From Sipunculus nudus (taxonomy: Eukaryota > Annelida > Sipuncula > Golfingiida > Sipunculidae): 64,000 nucleotides of DNA. Positions 23,159-37,400 of this stretch are shown in pieces; position 1 is the first letter of the stretch, and each line of letters opens with the position of its first letter. Location of the stretch: positions 76,007,642-76,071,641 of the forward strand of contig CM049306.1 of NCBI GenBank assembly GCA_026874595.1. Direction: 5' to 3'. Both the position numbers and the translations under genes were made by a program. Under the pieces are notes generated by a model. It saw only the letters and a program-made list of their open reading frames with translations, made no database searches and was not told the DNA's origin.

Positions 23159-25302
23159 CAGGGTCGGGGTAAGTACATTATACTTAAATACATTTTTCTG
23201 TGTACTTGCAATCAAACTCAGCTTAAAAATTTTCAAAGTACTTTTCCCTGTACTCAAGTACTGGCCCCAAGTACTCTTGAGTACATTTCAAGAACTTCCT
23301 AAAATTTGTTGCAGTTTTCATCAGTAGTAAAGTATCTATAAATACAGTAAAAATTTGCAAATGCACTTACAAATGCAAATTTATGCATTTGAACTCAATT
23401 TTGGTTATTTGCCATCTGGTATGAACTTGATACATAGGCCTAATTTATAATCAAGGAACGTGTGTATACTGTAACTTGAATGAATAAGGACTGCTGAAAT
23501 CAGGTTTGGCAGAGCATATTTATTAAAAACTAGAATAATGGTAGTCGACAAGCGACTACATGTATCTGCCAAAACCAGAGTGGGATGGGTGGCAAGGGGA
23601 ATTAGAGAAATGTGTGTTGCATATGAGCATGGATGTCTGCAGCTAAAATATGTATGGAGGTGGCGCCACCTGCTACAAAATCCGGAAAGTTATCCAAGTT
23701 GTATACAATTGCAAGATTTTAGGCAGATAAGTCAAACCACTGCTGAGATAAAGTGATTTTTTCCCACGGCAGACAGACAGACGTTGTGCAAAAATGGTTG
23801 TAGGTGGCGCACCAGTTTTGCATAAGATAAAGAGCTATGTGAGATCTATACACATGCAAAATTTCAGGAGTATACGTCAAACTAGTCCTGAGATATAAGC
23901 CTGGATGTCTGCAGACTGAACATTAAAGAAGGTGGCGCCACCTGCCACAAAATCAAGAAAGCTATACAAGATGTATATACATGCAAAATTTTAGGCATAG
24001 AAAACAAACTACTGCCGAGATACGATTGATTTTATCCCACGGCAAACAAACAGACAGACACTGCAGAAATGGTTGCAGTTGGCACCACCAGTTTGATAAA
24101 GATCTATATGAGATCTATACACAAGCAAAATTTCAGGAGGATATGTCAAACCAGTCCTGAGATATAAGCTAGGATGTCTGCAGCCTGAACAGGAAAGTAG
24201 GTGGCACCACCAGCCACAAAATGGAGAAAGCTATCCAAGATGTATATACATGCAAAATTTTAGGCATACAAGTCAAACCACTGCAGATATGAGTGATTTT
24301 ATCCCATGGAAGACAAACAGACGGTCGCAGTGCAGAAATGGTTGCAGGTGGCGCCACCAGATTTGCGTATGATAAAGAGTTATGTGAGATCTATAAACAA
24401 GCAAAATTTCAAGAGGATATGTCAAATCAGTCCTGAGATATAAGCTTGGATGTCTGCAGCCTGAACAGAGAAGTAGATGGCGCCACCAGCCACAAATTCG
24501 AGAAAGCTATCCAAGATGTATATGCATGCAAAATTTTAGGCATTTAAGTTAAACCACTGCAGATATGAGTAATTTTATCCCAAGGAAGACAAACAGATGG
24601 TCGCTGTGCAGAAATGGTTGACAATAGACAAATAGATGGGCGCACTGGAGAGAAGAAAAGTCAGAGGTCAACGCAAAATATTTTGGCACCAGTTCACATG
24701 TGACCTGATAATCGTGTAAAGTTTTGTGAAAATCTGTCCAGTGGTCTCAGAGTTCTATTCCAGAAACAAACGCAGCAGCGGAACCTGGTCAAAAACATAG
24801 TATCCACAAAACTTTGTTTAGGCAGATACAATTATTACCTGCTTCTTAAATTAAACTTTTAAATATTTACTTGAGATCACATCCTCAGAATTTCTTCACC
24901 AGAGTTAATATTTACTTGAGATGAGCATATCCTAACTTTTGTAAATAATTATACAATGATACATCATAAGTGGAGGTATTAAAAAATTGTGGACTTATGC
25001 AAAACTTTATTTTGCTTTTATGGTCAGAAAATAGTTTTAAAAAATGTAATGAATAATAAACATTGTGTACATTGTGGTCTTGATACATAACAAATAAAAA
25101 AAATAAAAGTAATTGGCAGAAGTTTTTTTTAAAGTACTTTTGAGGAAATAAAACTAATGTACTCTGTACCCGTACTGAGTACAAACCATGACTATTGTAC
25201 TCGAGTACATGAGGGCATTCCTGTTCTTGTACTAGGATTACTGTCAAGTACGGAACTCGTACTTGACTCAAGTACTGTAACAGTGTACTCGCTCCAACCC
25301 TG
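23159..25302. mobile_element. hAT-like DNA transposon, non-autonomous, 8-bp target-site duplication
   Basis: Ends CAGGGTCGGGGTAAGTACA and, inverted, CAGGGTTGGAGCGAGTACA. The 8-bp direct repeat ATAAACAC lies immediately outside both ends (23151-23158, 25303-25310). CAGGG termini with an 8-bp duplication are a hAT hallmark. No transposase frame; the interior (about 23540-24640) is a tandem array of another repeat. Confidence 0.85.
23538..24640. repeat. About 270-bp repeat, four copies, with GGTGGCGCCACC palindrome
   Basis: 'aagctatccaagatgtat' recurs near 23690, 23970, 24230 and 24510, each time with a 'ggtggcgccacc'-type palindrome and 'cagtcctgagatataagc'. Copies of the family also lie at about 36600-36830 and 37950-38400 in PLPBP introns 2 and 1. 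Confidence 0.85.
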
Positions 25303-26794
25303 ATAAACACAACACAGTAAAAATAATTTGTCCTATGTTTGTATTAAAATAAAATCTGAAACATTATATTGCATAACTGAGCAGTTTTTACCTTGATGCA
25401 TTTGACATCTGCAAGTTCTGGAAGATTTAAATGGAATCACTCTTGAAATCTGAACAAGCCACACTTCATATGGTGCATTTCAAATAGCGGTACGTCTCCT
25501 TTCATCTATCTGGTATAACTGTCTAGTATGTCTGGCCAGCAGGGGTATAAAACTGCATCTGACTCAGTGGCGAAAGAGGGTGCATGCAGCACCATCTATC
25601 TCCACCTAAAAGAACCATCCTGAGTTGACTTGAAAGGAAAATGATGACATGCAACACATCAATTTATATGCTTTGCCCTTGAACCATCACATGAGAGACA
25701 CTAACATGCAAATATTTCTAACTCTTGACAAGTGTCTCTAAATGAATATCAAAGACTGTATTAATGATTAAATCTAGTAAATGAGCTTTAAGATTTAACT
25801 TGCTTTGTTTTCATTCTTGCACCATCTATTTTGACAAAAATCAGGCAAATTTAGTGCACAACATACTCACCCATGCCCAAAGATAATATCACGTGCACAC
25901 AATGGATTTATTACTTTTGTACAAGATACTAGATATATATTACATATCCTGAAACCTATCTTCTAGTAACACAAGGTACTGTCTCAGCAGAGAACTGTAC
26001 CTTTAAATTTAAAATGGAAGTGTGAGAAGGAAAAATGGCACAATTGTAAAAATTATATGTATTTGACTAAATAAGAAGGTATGTATATAATAAGTTTAAT
26101 GGATCTACATCACCACTATTAACCTAAAATATATCAAATTAGTTCCCAATTTATGTTTGTATATCATAATCTCCCATTAGAATAGCAGCAGGACAGTGCT
26201 TTAATATTCACTACTGACAGATTTTAATGGTTTACACACTGTGTGATTAAAAAAAGACTTAACATTATGTCAAGACTGGTCAAAATATACTATTATATAT
26301 ACTTGCTTCAGACAATTACTAAAGTTCACTTTTAAATTGTCTTCGGCTTTTGTAAGCCTAGGACATAGAGACAAATAGCTACATACACATACTTTGTTAA
26401 TATTAGGACACCATGGTACTCTACAGATTCTGTTAAGTGAAAAATGAATATGATATTTCTACTATGTATTACATCATTTATAACCTTTTATGAGTTGCTG
26501 AGACTTTACAACCCTGTAAAATGTGAAAGGAACAAGTGATCTGAACCTGTAACTAGTGTCACATGCATTAATACCGACATGTCATAAAATGTGTTGGCAC
26601 ACTGAATGAAGTCAAGCTGAAGGATATAGTCAAACTACTAGTATGTCCTTATGAAAATGCACATAATAAAATACAAAAAAAAAATGATAAATACTGACCA
26701 CTGTGATCTGACCACAAGGCATTCACAAGCATGCTCACAAAAAAAAAATGGAAAAGGAAATGTTTCACAGGTATTCATAAAAGATGTTCCGATC
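25303..26794. other. AT-rich intergenic DNA, nothing recognised
   Basis: After the hAT target-site duplication no conserved frame, inverted repeat or array was recognised on either strand before the 566-bp duplication. Confidence 0.5.
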
Positions 26795-27926
26795 TCTGCC
26801 ATAATCTTGGCATAAATTTCTGGTAGATCTGGAATTATGATATAGCTGATAATAAAGGATTTACAGCTAATTAATGTAAGATCCCTTTCCTAAGTATCCT
26901 GACTAGGGTTGCATGTGCAAAATACATAGGTCTGTACTTTACACAAATGAATATGACATCACTTGAATGCACTTGAATGATGTATGATCTTAATGTTACA
27001 TCCATATATACCTATGACACCTGACGATGGCTTTTTAAATACATCACTGTTTTATGACCCTTTTGTTACCAGTACTTTGATATATGTAATTTTTCATGAT
27101 AGCCTTGTAACCAAAAACCCCTCAATGCTAAATCAAACCAAAAACCCCTCAATGCTAAATCAAACTGATTGCTGTAATGGCTCCACAATTGCATCCATAC
27201 ATGAAAACTGATGATGGTTGACAACTGAATGTTGCATGTTCCAGCTGTTACATCTATACATATGACTGATGATGATGGCCTGGAAACTGGATAATACAAA
27301 CTGCTCTATGGCCCTGCTCCTACATCTATACATCTATACCACTGAAGTTTTCCTAATAACTCTGCCATAATCTTGGCATAAATTTCTGGTAGATCTGGAA
27401 TTATGATATAGCTGATAATAAAGGATTTACAGCTAATTAATGTAAGATCCCTTTCCTAAGTATCCTGACTAGGGTTGCATGTGCAAAATACATAGGTCTG
27501 TACTTTACACAAATGAATATGACATCACTTGAATGCACTTGAATGATGTATGATCTTAATGTTACATCCATATATACCTATGACACCTGACGATGGCTTT
27601 TTAAATACATCACTGTTTTATGACCCTTTTGTTACCAGTACTTTGATATATGTAATTTTTCATGATAGCCTTGTAACCAAAAACCCCTCAATGCTAAATC
27701 AAACCAAAAACCCCTCAATGCTAAATCAAACTGATTGCTGTTATGGCTCCACAATTGCATCCATACATGAAAACTGATGATGGTTGACAACTGAATGTTG
27801 CATGTTCCAGCTGTTACATCTATACATATGACTGATGATGATGGCCTGGAAACTGGATATTACAAACTGCTGTATGGCCCTGCTTTTACATCTATACATC
27901 TATACCACTGAAGTTTTCCTAATAAC
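26795..27926. repeat. Recent 566-bp tandem duplication
   Basis: 26795-27360 and 27361-27926 abut exactly and differ at only a handful of sites (for example CTGTAATGG against CTGTTATGG). Each unit holds an inner direct repeat, AACCCCTCAATGCTAAATCA twice. The 75-codon frames at 26984 and 27550 are the same chance frame in both units. Confidence 0.95.
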
Positions 27927-28252
27927 TGCATGTCTGACAGGCTGTTAAACATGATATGATTAAAAGACCCAGGGTGAAGTCTAGCTTGTCTCAAACAGTG
28001 CATCACCTACAGATTTCACCAACCATATCCCCTGTTAGAAGTACCACATGTCTTATTATTTATCCCTCCATTGATTTACAATTACTGCTGTGGAATTTGT
28101 TTCTATCCCTTTCTGTCCTATACTGAGTGCTATGGATCTGGTGTGCATGCCGATTCTTGATTGTTACTGTTCCATGCTATATGATCTGCTATGGATCTTC
28201 CATGTTCCCCTTGAGTTCCTGTGTATAATAAACTGACTATTGGTCCCATGTG
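27927..28252 (-). other. PLPBP: Probable PLPBP 3' UTR
   Basis: Lies just after the PLPBP stop on the minus strand. No canonical AATAAA was found; a variant such as ATAAAT near 28058 may serve. No other feature seen. Confidence 0.4.
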
Positions 28253-28474
28253 TTATGATTTATTGATGCGTGTGTCCTGCAACTGCTGTGTGACATCTTC
28301 TGTCTCTGATGACTGACTATTCGATTCCTGTTGTTCTGCTGGACCATTAGATGGGGCTGCTGTTTGGCTGGATGGGGCTGCTGCCTGGCTGGATGGCCCT
28401 GCTGGTTTATTAGGGTATGCTCTAGCACCAAATATGGTGCTGCCAACACGAATGTTGGTACTTCCAACAGCAAT
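28253..28474 (-). CDS. PLPBP: PLPBP exon 8 (last strand of barrel, variable tail, stop)
   Basis: 73 codons and TAA (28253-28255). Begins [18 protein letters not shown], which closes the barrel, then a 57-residue low-complexity tail with 7-residue repeats ([14 protein letters not shown]). Acceptor gtttacag. No canonical AATAAA is seen on this strand in the first 250 bp after the stop. Confidence 0.95.
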   Translation of the reverse strand: MAVGSTNIRVGSTIFGARAYPNKPAGPSSQAAAPSSQTAAPSNGPAEQQESNSQSSETEDVTQQLQDTRINKS

Positions 28475-31400
28475 CTGTAAACATGAACAATTTAAATGAT
28501 ACACAAATTTACAAGCCATATTATAAAACTTACCAAGGGCTTTAAATCACACCAGCACAGTAATGCAAAATGCCAAATCTCAGCATATAGCTCCAATAGT
28601 TACAACAATGTGCATCATTATAAAATTGAAAAATGTACTTTTGATACATCCATTAAAAGATCATTCTCAACTTGTAGTGAGAATTAAACATTCCTAGCAA
28701 AGGTGTCTTATTTTATTTAACTACACTAGTAAACCATATGGCTGACATATTTGTTGTCATGGTGACTGTGAAATTTGTATGCTAAAAACGGAACTGGGTG
28801 TAAGACAGGATTATCGACATTTACCATAATCTTTGCCATTTTGAACGGCTATTTTGTCTTTTTGAAACTGGGTAATTATGTCCTTGGTAAAACAACAACA
28901 AGCCATGTAGGACAAAGCAGACATTCAGACGCGGCTGGTTTACAATTTTCATAAAATTAGGTCAGGTAGTTAGATGTCCCTATGGGCCTTTCATATGTCG
29001 GGAGTGCGAAACACTAGGTTATATTTGTGTCGCTAGTGCAACGCAATCATGGGGGGCTCTTTAATTTGAAGAAATTAGGTCAGTGTGTGTCTTGATATGT
29101 TTACGAAAACTAAGAATGGCAACCAGATGATATTTTTAATAATGATTGAAACATGAGCTTGCCAGAGAGTCAGAGGTTAACTTCATATTAAATACTGAAT
29201 CTAGCCTAGAATGTTTTAGTTCACAAATTATCTACCCCATTACTACCCCATTAGTAATGATATATGCCCTTCTTATAAATGGCTAGACACAACAATCTGT
29301 GAACAATCTGTGAACTGCTAATCCTGTGGCACAGGTGGAATGAGCAGACGCGAATGCACTTCATGATGATTTCTATTAAATGGGACATAATCAGGCAGCT
29401 CATGATGATTTCTAATTAGAGGGACATAACAATGTTTAATATTATGCCAATTCTTTCACACTCACAGTTCTCTTTTGCTTTATGCAAAAGTTTCCCAGCA
29501 GAACCATCCCAGCACACAGTCTCAGTACCTCACATATGGCTGTTTAACACCTTGTTATGGCTCTGCCTGTTGGTAAACACAAAGTGTGCCTATTTACCAA
29601 AAATGGCCGCCTGACCAGAGGTCTGATTGAGAGTGGCAACATGAGGTGTTACAGCCAGCGGGAACATGTATTACATTTTTTGGGCCAAGTCAGTCAGGTC
29701 ATCTCCTGATTAAAGCGTGATGTGGCTCCACGATGCACATGGCCCCACGCCCTGTGTTTATGTTGAAACCTTTGATTGTGCCTGGTGCACTGTTTTAAAA
29801 ATTTGTTTACAGGAGTATGCAAACAGTTTTAAGGCAATATTTTCGCAGGTACATTAGATATATTTTATAAAAAAGAAGCTATTTTTTTGTGTTAATTTTA
29901 CATGCTTTATAGGTGATTGGGCCCTTTTAACAATGCTGGCAAATAATTATAAATATAATTTTACCATGAACACTAAAATGAGCAAATGTAAGGAAAAATT
30001 TTATTGGATCAATATACTTGAAATGAAATAAACTCACTGCATGTTCAAAATCTCCAGACATTCCCATGCTTAATTCACAGTTCTTAATATCCATCCCCAG
30101 CTGTTCACAAACGTCACGCCGGCATTTTATCAACAGCTGCAAAAAACAAAATAATAAGATCATCAGACAGATCATTGGATGGTGGACAGGCTCTGAAAAA
30201 ATTATAAACAAACTTTTAAAAATATGAGCAAACTCAGTTTATTTATCTTAAAATTTACTCATGTAGTCCATTAATTAGAATATACCAGAATTATTAATTT
30301 ACTTATTTGGACTATTTTTTTTGGTTGTTTTTGCCTTTCTACACATAAATTGTTGCTGTAAACACAAATTAATAATCTATGTAACACAAGGGTACAACAA
30401 TAGTCAAGACACCAATATGGCTGAACAGAACCAAAATCTGATCACAATTCTGTTCTCTCTGACCTTCCTCAGTGACTATGTGATTTTCTTTTACATTTAT
30501 TTCTATATCAGATCATATCTTTTGATATAAATGAAACATAAGTGTTATTCAATTTTTTTTTGCAATATATACTATTACTTACAGTCTACTGTCCATACAG
30601 TCAATTAAGTAAATGTTGTACTTCCAATTTTAATTTTAATATGAATCATGTAGATTTTTTTAATTGAACTTGACAACATCATGCTAATGAAATATGTCTA
30701 ATATAACCATGTTCTGAAGGTTTCTAATTATCAACATCATACAGTTATTTAGTTGAAATAAATGTAATTCCTTAATAGTTTAATATATATACAACATAAT
30801 GGAGGGACTAAAATGAACAATCAAGTGGAATGGCATAAACCACTAAATTCAGGACAATAAGGTTTGAAACTAGAAATCACCACTCTAAGGAATGCAAGCC
30901 TCCACCACAGGGAGGTCCTTATTATGGGATGCTTACAAAATTGTTTGGCCCATGTTCCCAGGTACATTCATGCACCAGTGACTGTACATTTCTTTATATT
31001 CCTTGATGATGTTCCTGAATCCGAATCATTTTCCAGATCCACACCAAAATCTTATCATTTCTTGATTGGCATTCAATGAAATGCCCTGAAAATTTCATGA
31101 GATTCCACTCACGAGTCCGTAGGTTATGTTGTGAACAAACTTATACACACACAAACAGGGATGGATGCATACCCTCCTGGCGGAGGCAATCAGATAAGCT
31201 TACTTGGAAGTCAGGATTTGGTCCTTTACTGAGATCATGATCAAAAGCGCCGATGGTCATGAGCCCCAGAACTTGAAGTGATGGACAGGACTCCATGATG
31301 TGCTTCACTACTGACGGGGCTTCCTCTGGCTTGCAGCCATTTTTATCTGTACAAGAATGATCAATAACCATATCATCTATACACTATTAAACACCCAACA

Positions 31401-34400
31401 ATGTTTATCTGTTTGAACCTTAAACTTAAAACAAGGGACCCATGGGTCACGGCGCTCAGCTGATCATGATTGGACTATAAATGTATCACCATTGTTATAC
31501 TATATTGAGTAGAAAAAGCTTATGAATATCATGGTCATGTTGGGCTTTTATAAAGGAATATAATGTAATATGTGAGTAAATGATATACGAAATAATCTGA
31601 ATGATGGATTAATATTGAGTAAAATACAGTGGTTTATTTTTTATTTATTTGGGAGGGGTCGAAAAAAAATTTATTTGAGCAAATATGAATGCAATGACAG
31701 TATACTAAGCAGTGGTATAATGATGATAAGGCTATTTGTTGAAGGATCTATAGTGTATGGAAAACTGCAAGATTTCAATTTGACGGATACAAAGTTATGA
31801 TTAACTATGCTGATGAGGGGATTTATGAATTTGTGACTGTATGACATGATATCTTGACAAGATCGGTCTTGACAAGGTACATTATTTTGATGACCCTCAT
31901 GTCTACATATTACACAATATTGACATAATTTCTGGCATGTACATAGGTACCTATGGACAAATGGTCAACAGTACTGAACCACCTAGAAGGTTAAAATCTT
32001 AAAAATATGATGAAATGTAAATCAAGTTTGAGAGGAAGAGGTATTTTGGGCCATGGTTGGTTTATATGATTGAAGAAAATGTTGCAAATAATATTTGAGA
32101 TCTGACCAAACCTTTCCATTGGTTACATTTTTGATAAGCTGTTGACAGTTCAACAGTTTACACATTTGTCTGATGAGATCCAATTTATTTGGTAAACCAA
32201 AGGTTTTAAAACGTGCCCTGTTAACAGATGGACGGCCGGACGGGCGGACGACGGACAAAGGACCACGACTATAGCTCAGATGACTTATAGTCAGCTGAGC
32301 TAAAAAGCATACATTATAGCACTGCAAGTTTTTGCATCAACATGCCTGAAATGTACTCAAAAGAAATGTTAAAAAATTTGTGGATTACAGTCTTCAAAAG
32401 AATCAGGTGAAAGTCTACTTGAAATACTTTAAAACAAAGTGGATATGCTTTGTTAAGATAACTTGTAGAGAAACAGTTTATACAAAAAAAAAATTAAAAC
32501 CACATCCACATGCACTACCTGTCTCTTAATAAGGTGGTAGCTGTCTGGACTATAGTAGTACCTTATGCATATTGTCATGTTGCTGCGACTTTAATATATG
32601 GTTATTTGTTATTAGGAGAAAATTTAGTCCAGTCAGCCCCAGATTCAAACCCATATCTGGTGGCACAAAAGCCAAGAGACACCTTTGCAAATAAAGCAAG
32701 GTTCACAAGCAAGACAGTTGGGTCCATCTTTTTAGGCACCCCCTATATTAGAAACTTATACTGCACACTTGAACATTTAGAAGAAAAAAACTTTTATTTC
32801 AAATGTTTACTGACTCAACAGAAGAAAATTTTAGACTTACATACAACCTTGTTCCTTTTATTCCTAAGGTGTCCCCCCCCCCCCCCCACACACACATATA
32901 CACACTCATGCAAAGTATGATTACCGTAATCCCATGAAAAACTGGTGATTACTTAATATTACTCACAATTCAACAGAAATATAATTTTTTTGAAACTCAT
33001 CCAAACTGGAAGCTAATGAAATGTCATTTTCTTAAGTGAAAAATTTCCTCTTTATTTAAATTAACCATTTTCTGTATGAGACTTACTTTCTTCTGCACTT
33101 GTGTTGACCTGTACCATGATTTTCAAAGGGTCTTCTACTTTGTTCCTTTGCAGTGTGCTGTTCACCGCATTGGCTAATTTAATGCTATCTATGGTTTCTA
33201 TCATATACAAATTTGGTATACCTGTAAACAAAAACTGCAAATTAAAAGACCTAAAAAAGGCTACTGACTTAGTTCTGTTTAACTATTGAACTGCAAAGAC
33301 TTTTTTGTGGCTGCACTGCACAGTTTAAATCAAATACAGTGGAACCCCGCCTTGCGACCACCCCACAATTACGACCACCCCACAATTACGACCATTTTGC
33401 TTGGTCCCGAATTTTTTAAAGTTTATTTATGTTTAAAAATGATTCAAAATTATGACCACCCCTGAATTCAGAATTACTACCAGATTTCCTGGCCCCAGCG
33501 CTAATGCGACCCCGCTAATGCGACCACCGCTGAGAAGTTCTGAAACAACATTTGTAACGAGTCAATGGCTGCGTCTTGTCACAGGCACCTTAATGAAAGA
33601 TCAAAGCGGGTAACAAGGTTTCTGATGCTAATTGCCCCTCAGTGATTATTTACAGCTTCCCTAAGTGTGGGGTTGCGGGCTTAATATTTCAACTCATCAC
33701 ATATTGTTTAATCCTTATTGGTAAAATAAACGACCTTGTTAATCCTAAAGGTGTTCATACCTTACTTACACTGAGTATTGAGCAGTCCGTAGAATGTATA
33801 AATAAAGCTTGCATGGGGGGAAAATCCCTCACATTATTTTGCCTTTTCTAATAGATCGGTGCGGTTTATTTCTCTACTGGTTAAGTTTGCATTTAAATTG
33901 CTTGCTGTTAGGCAACCAGGCCTCTGAAAGAGCTGTCCTTGAAGGATAAGTGGCGTTAATCAAGGCAGTCAGCACCAAATGGCTCAGCAGTTTAGCGGCG
34001 GGAAAACTCAAGTGCATGCAATATATACTCAAGCGGAAGGCTAAATATATGACAGCCACGTATAATGTTCAATATGCATTCAGTAGGTTGAAATCGTATT
34101 GCCTTAGTGTTATTATTTGTTAATACTCAGTCACTACCTATGTGTACAAGTATGTTTATTTTTATCATGAATAAATATGTTCAGTTACACACACACACAC
34201 AAATTTATAATAAAGGTCCTCGGCTAAGTAAAATATTTTGTTATAATTCACATTAAAGATATGGAATAGATAAACTCTGATACACATTAAATATCAGCGT
34301 GTTATATGCGACCACGTTAAGAGTTTCACAAATACGACCACCCCAAAATTACGACCACTTTGCTCAGTCCCAAGGGTGGTCGTAATTGTGGGGTTCCACT

Positions 34401-37400
34401 GTATTGTGATTTAATATTTTTGTCAGTATTTTCATTATATGAAATAAAATAAGTAAAAGTCAAATTCCTGCAAACTGATTGTATATTAAATGCCAACTAC
34501 ATTCAACAGGACCCAGACTCAGGCATTCAAACTTATTGTATATTAAATGCTGGCCAACTACAATGAAAAGGACCTAGGCTCAGCTCAAGTTTCCAATTCT
34601 GTATGAAAGGTAGTCATGATTTACAGTTTATACAGGGTAACTGCTGGTAGTGCTTTTTATTTGCTTTAATTCCATGCTTTCATTCATGTAAGACAAGTTA
34701 CAGTCATTTGACCATGAAAAGTTTATGATGAATTGTTAGTCAAGCATGATATAATAACATTTACCTAAAACTTTATTAATTTTATTTCTTTGCAGATGAC
34801 CTATGAAATGCCATTTGATGTCTGAACAATGTTCTAATATCTGAAAAGAAAAAAAAGAGACATTTCAATCAGACTTCTGTCACTTTCTCTCTATCTCTTT
34901 ATATTGAATACAACAGCTTTAAAATTAAATTTACAAAGTAAGTGGTTCATCCAGAATGGTGAATAAAAGTAGAAAAACACCAGTTTCATCCTTACTATCA
35001 AGATGATAATTATTTTTCTTGTACATTGCTAAATAGCTTATATGCTTTTTCTTCATTAAATAAACTATTTACCTCTTGTCTAGAGAAAGCAATGTAAATA
35101 AATAACATGATTAAACCAAAATAGTAAAATTTCAATATGTATCTTTGTAACTGATTAGTAAATACTTAAGCTGTGTACATATGAACCTATAAATCTGGTC
35201 CATATGTGTAGTCCATAATGACAAAAAAACTGATACCTCTTCAGGATTTACTATTTGTTTTTGTATGTAGGTATGCCATCCACAATCACATCTGCAAAAA
35301 GAGACTCCATCAAAATGAACTGGAGAGCAATTTAGTTTTGCACACTGTAAAAATGTCGTTATTTTCTGGCAGAACCTGGGTGTCAGGTCTCAAAGGGAGC
35401 CTCAATATATTGGGTTGCATAATTTTTGTAAACAAAGGGGCACACAGAAAGTTGTCTGTCCAGAATTCTCATGTCTTTATGAATAAAGAATTTATGGATG
35501 GCACACTGCGAAGTGTGGATGCAGATTTGTGGATTCAAGGAAATATGACCTTAATCTTTAGACATGGTTTGTTCCATATTCAATATTGAAAAACAAACTT
35601 AACTAATATAAACACTGACCTGCTCATTATGACCCTTTTCTACAAGCTCTTGGACCTGGAAAAAAAAAATTATGAGCAGGGTTAAAGCTAGACAAATTTA
35701 AGAGCCAGTTAAATTTACAGACATTGGCATGCAAGCAGAGGTGGTCACAGCAGGGTTCCAGGGACCACATTGGTTTCGGAATATATAAGTTTTATCTTTG
35801 TGTTGTTCTTTATGTTTTAACTATTTTTTTATGACATTTGGCTCTTGATAGATTCGTTTTTATAAACATACTTAAGAGGTACAAAATTAATGCAATTTTG
35901 GGTAATAAATAACCAAAGTTTCATTGCTGGTGGCTGTTTTTTTTATGAATTTCAAGATCAAGAAGGGTTGCATATGTTAACTTTGTGCTGGCTTGCAGAA
36001 GCCTGTCTTGGCTACCTCCAACCAGCTCAGACAGGCGTTGTTATAACACTGTGCACGAGACTAAGAGATATGTATATAATTAATAAACCTGAAGCTACAG
36101 TCTCATGTGACCTTGGCAATAATTGGGGCTTGCACAAAGATCTTAAACAACATTTTTTTTTAAATAGGGAACCACTTTGAAAGGCAGTTTAATCTGCCAA
36201 TCTTTGAATACAATCAAAATAGACAAATATACCTGAGCATGAGGCCAAAAACCACAAAAATAATTCCAGAACTCCAAAATGCCATTCCTTTAATCTGATG
36301 TTTGGTACCACTGAATCATTAATAAAATCTAAAATCAATAAATGACCTCATTCAAATATACATGTGTCATTCCCTGGGCAAAAAAAATTTAAAAGAAACT
36401 TATAAATCAACTTTTTATTTAGCCATGTGCAAGATTTTCTCTTGGTAGCACAAATGTGCACAGTCCAAACCACAGTCTTCCTGGTTTTTCTGCTCTTGAG
36501 ATGACAAACACCTCATAAGAGAACTGTGGAAATATTTTCATCAATTGATTATACCACAAAAATTTGCTTTTATTTGTAAAAGATTTTGCATTAAACAATA
36601 ATATTGGTAGTAAACAAGCAAGTACATGTATCTGCTAAAATCAGAATAGGACGGGTGAAGTGAGGCATGGATTGAGTGGCAAGGGGAAACCGAGTGAGAT
36701 GTACTGCATATTAGAATGGATGTCTGCCATATAAACATGATTGTAGGTGGCGCCACCTGTTATTTGAAAGAGAAAGCTATTCAAGATGTATAATATGCAG
36801 AATTGCAGGTGGATAAGTCAAACCACTATGAGTAAACCACTAATTTGAAATCCTCATGATAAAAAAAGGCAACCAGACTATACAATTCACATTAACAGTG
36901 ACACTGAACGCTTAACTCATAATAATTAAGTAAAGACATAAGAGGTTTGAACCTCCTGGATACTTACATAGTTTTCTCCAAAATGTCGCTGCCCATGTTT
37001 ATATGCTTCTATGATTAGTGATGCTGGCTTTGTCTTGCTGACCGCAACAAGACGTGGATATGCATACTGAAGATCCTGAAGCAAGGTAATAACCTCATTA
37101 AGTGTATAGAAATCACCATGATTTCAGATGGGAAAAGCTGTATACAATGTAAAACATATACCAACTCTTCAAGGCATTAGTCAGTATTCTTGTACCAAGG
37201 CTTATCTTAATTACCAAACATCCTTTTTTTTTTCTTCAAATACAGTCCTTAGCTCAGACTAAGTGAAACTATAGCGGTACACAACATACAGCATTAGTCA
37301 AAAGCTGCAATGTTATAGAACAACTAGCTGTTCAGTTAATTTTGTAAGTATAGATTTGACAGATCTAATAATAGCTACAGGTTCTGCTGCCTTACCTGTA

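Noticed and set aside
24912-25310. 132-codon minus-strand frame
   Set aside because: It lies across the right end of the hAT-like element and the repeated GTACT motifs; the residues match nothing and composition follows the repeat.
35218-35589. 123-codon plus-strand frame in PLPBP intron 3
   Set aside because: Antisense to a gene with well-defined exons on both sides; no known motif and no splice or promoter support.
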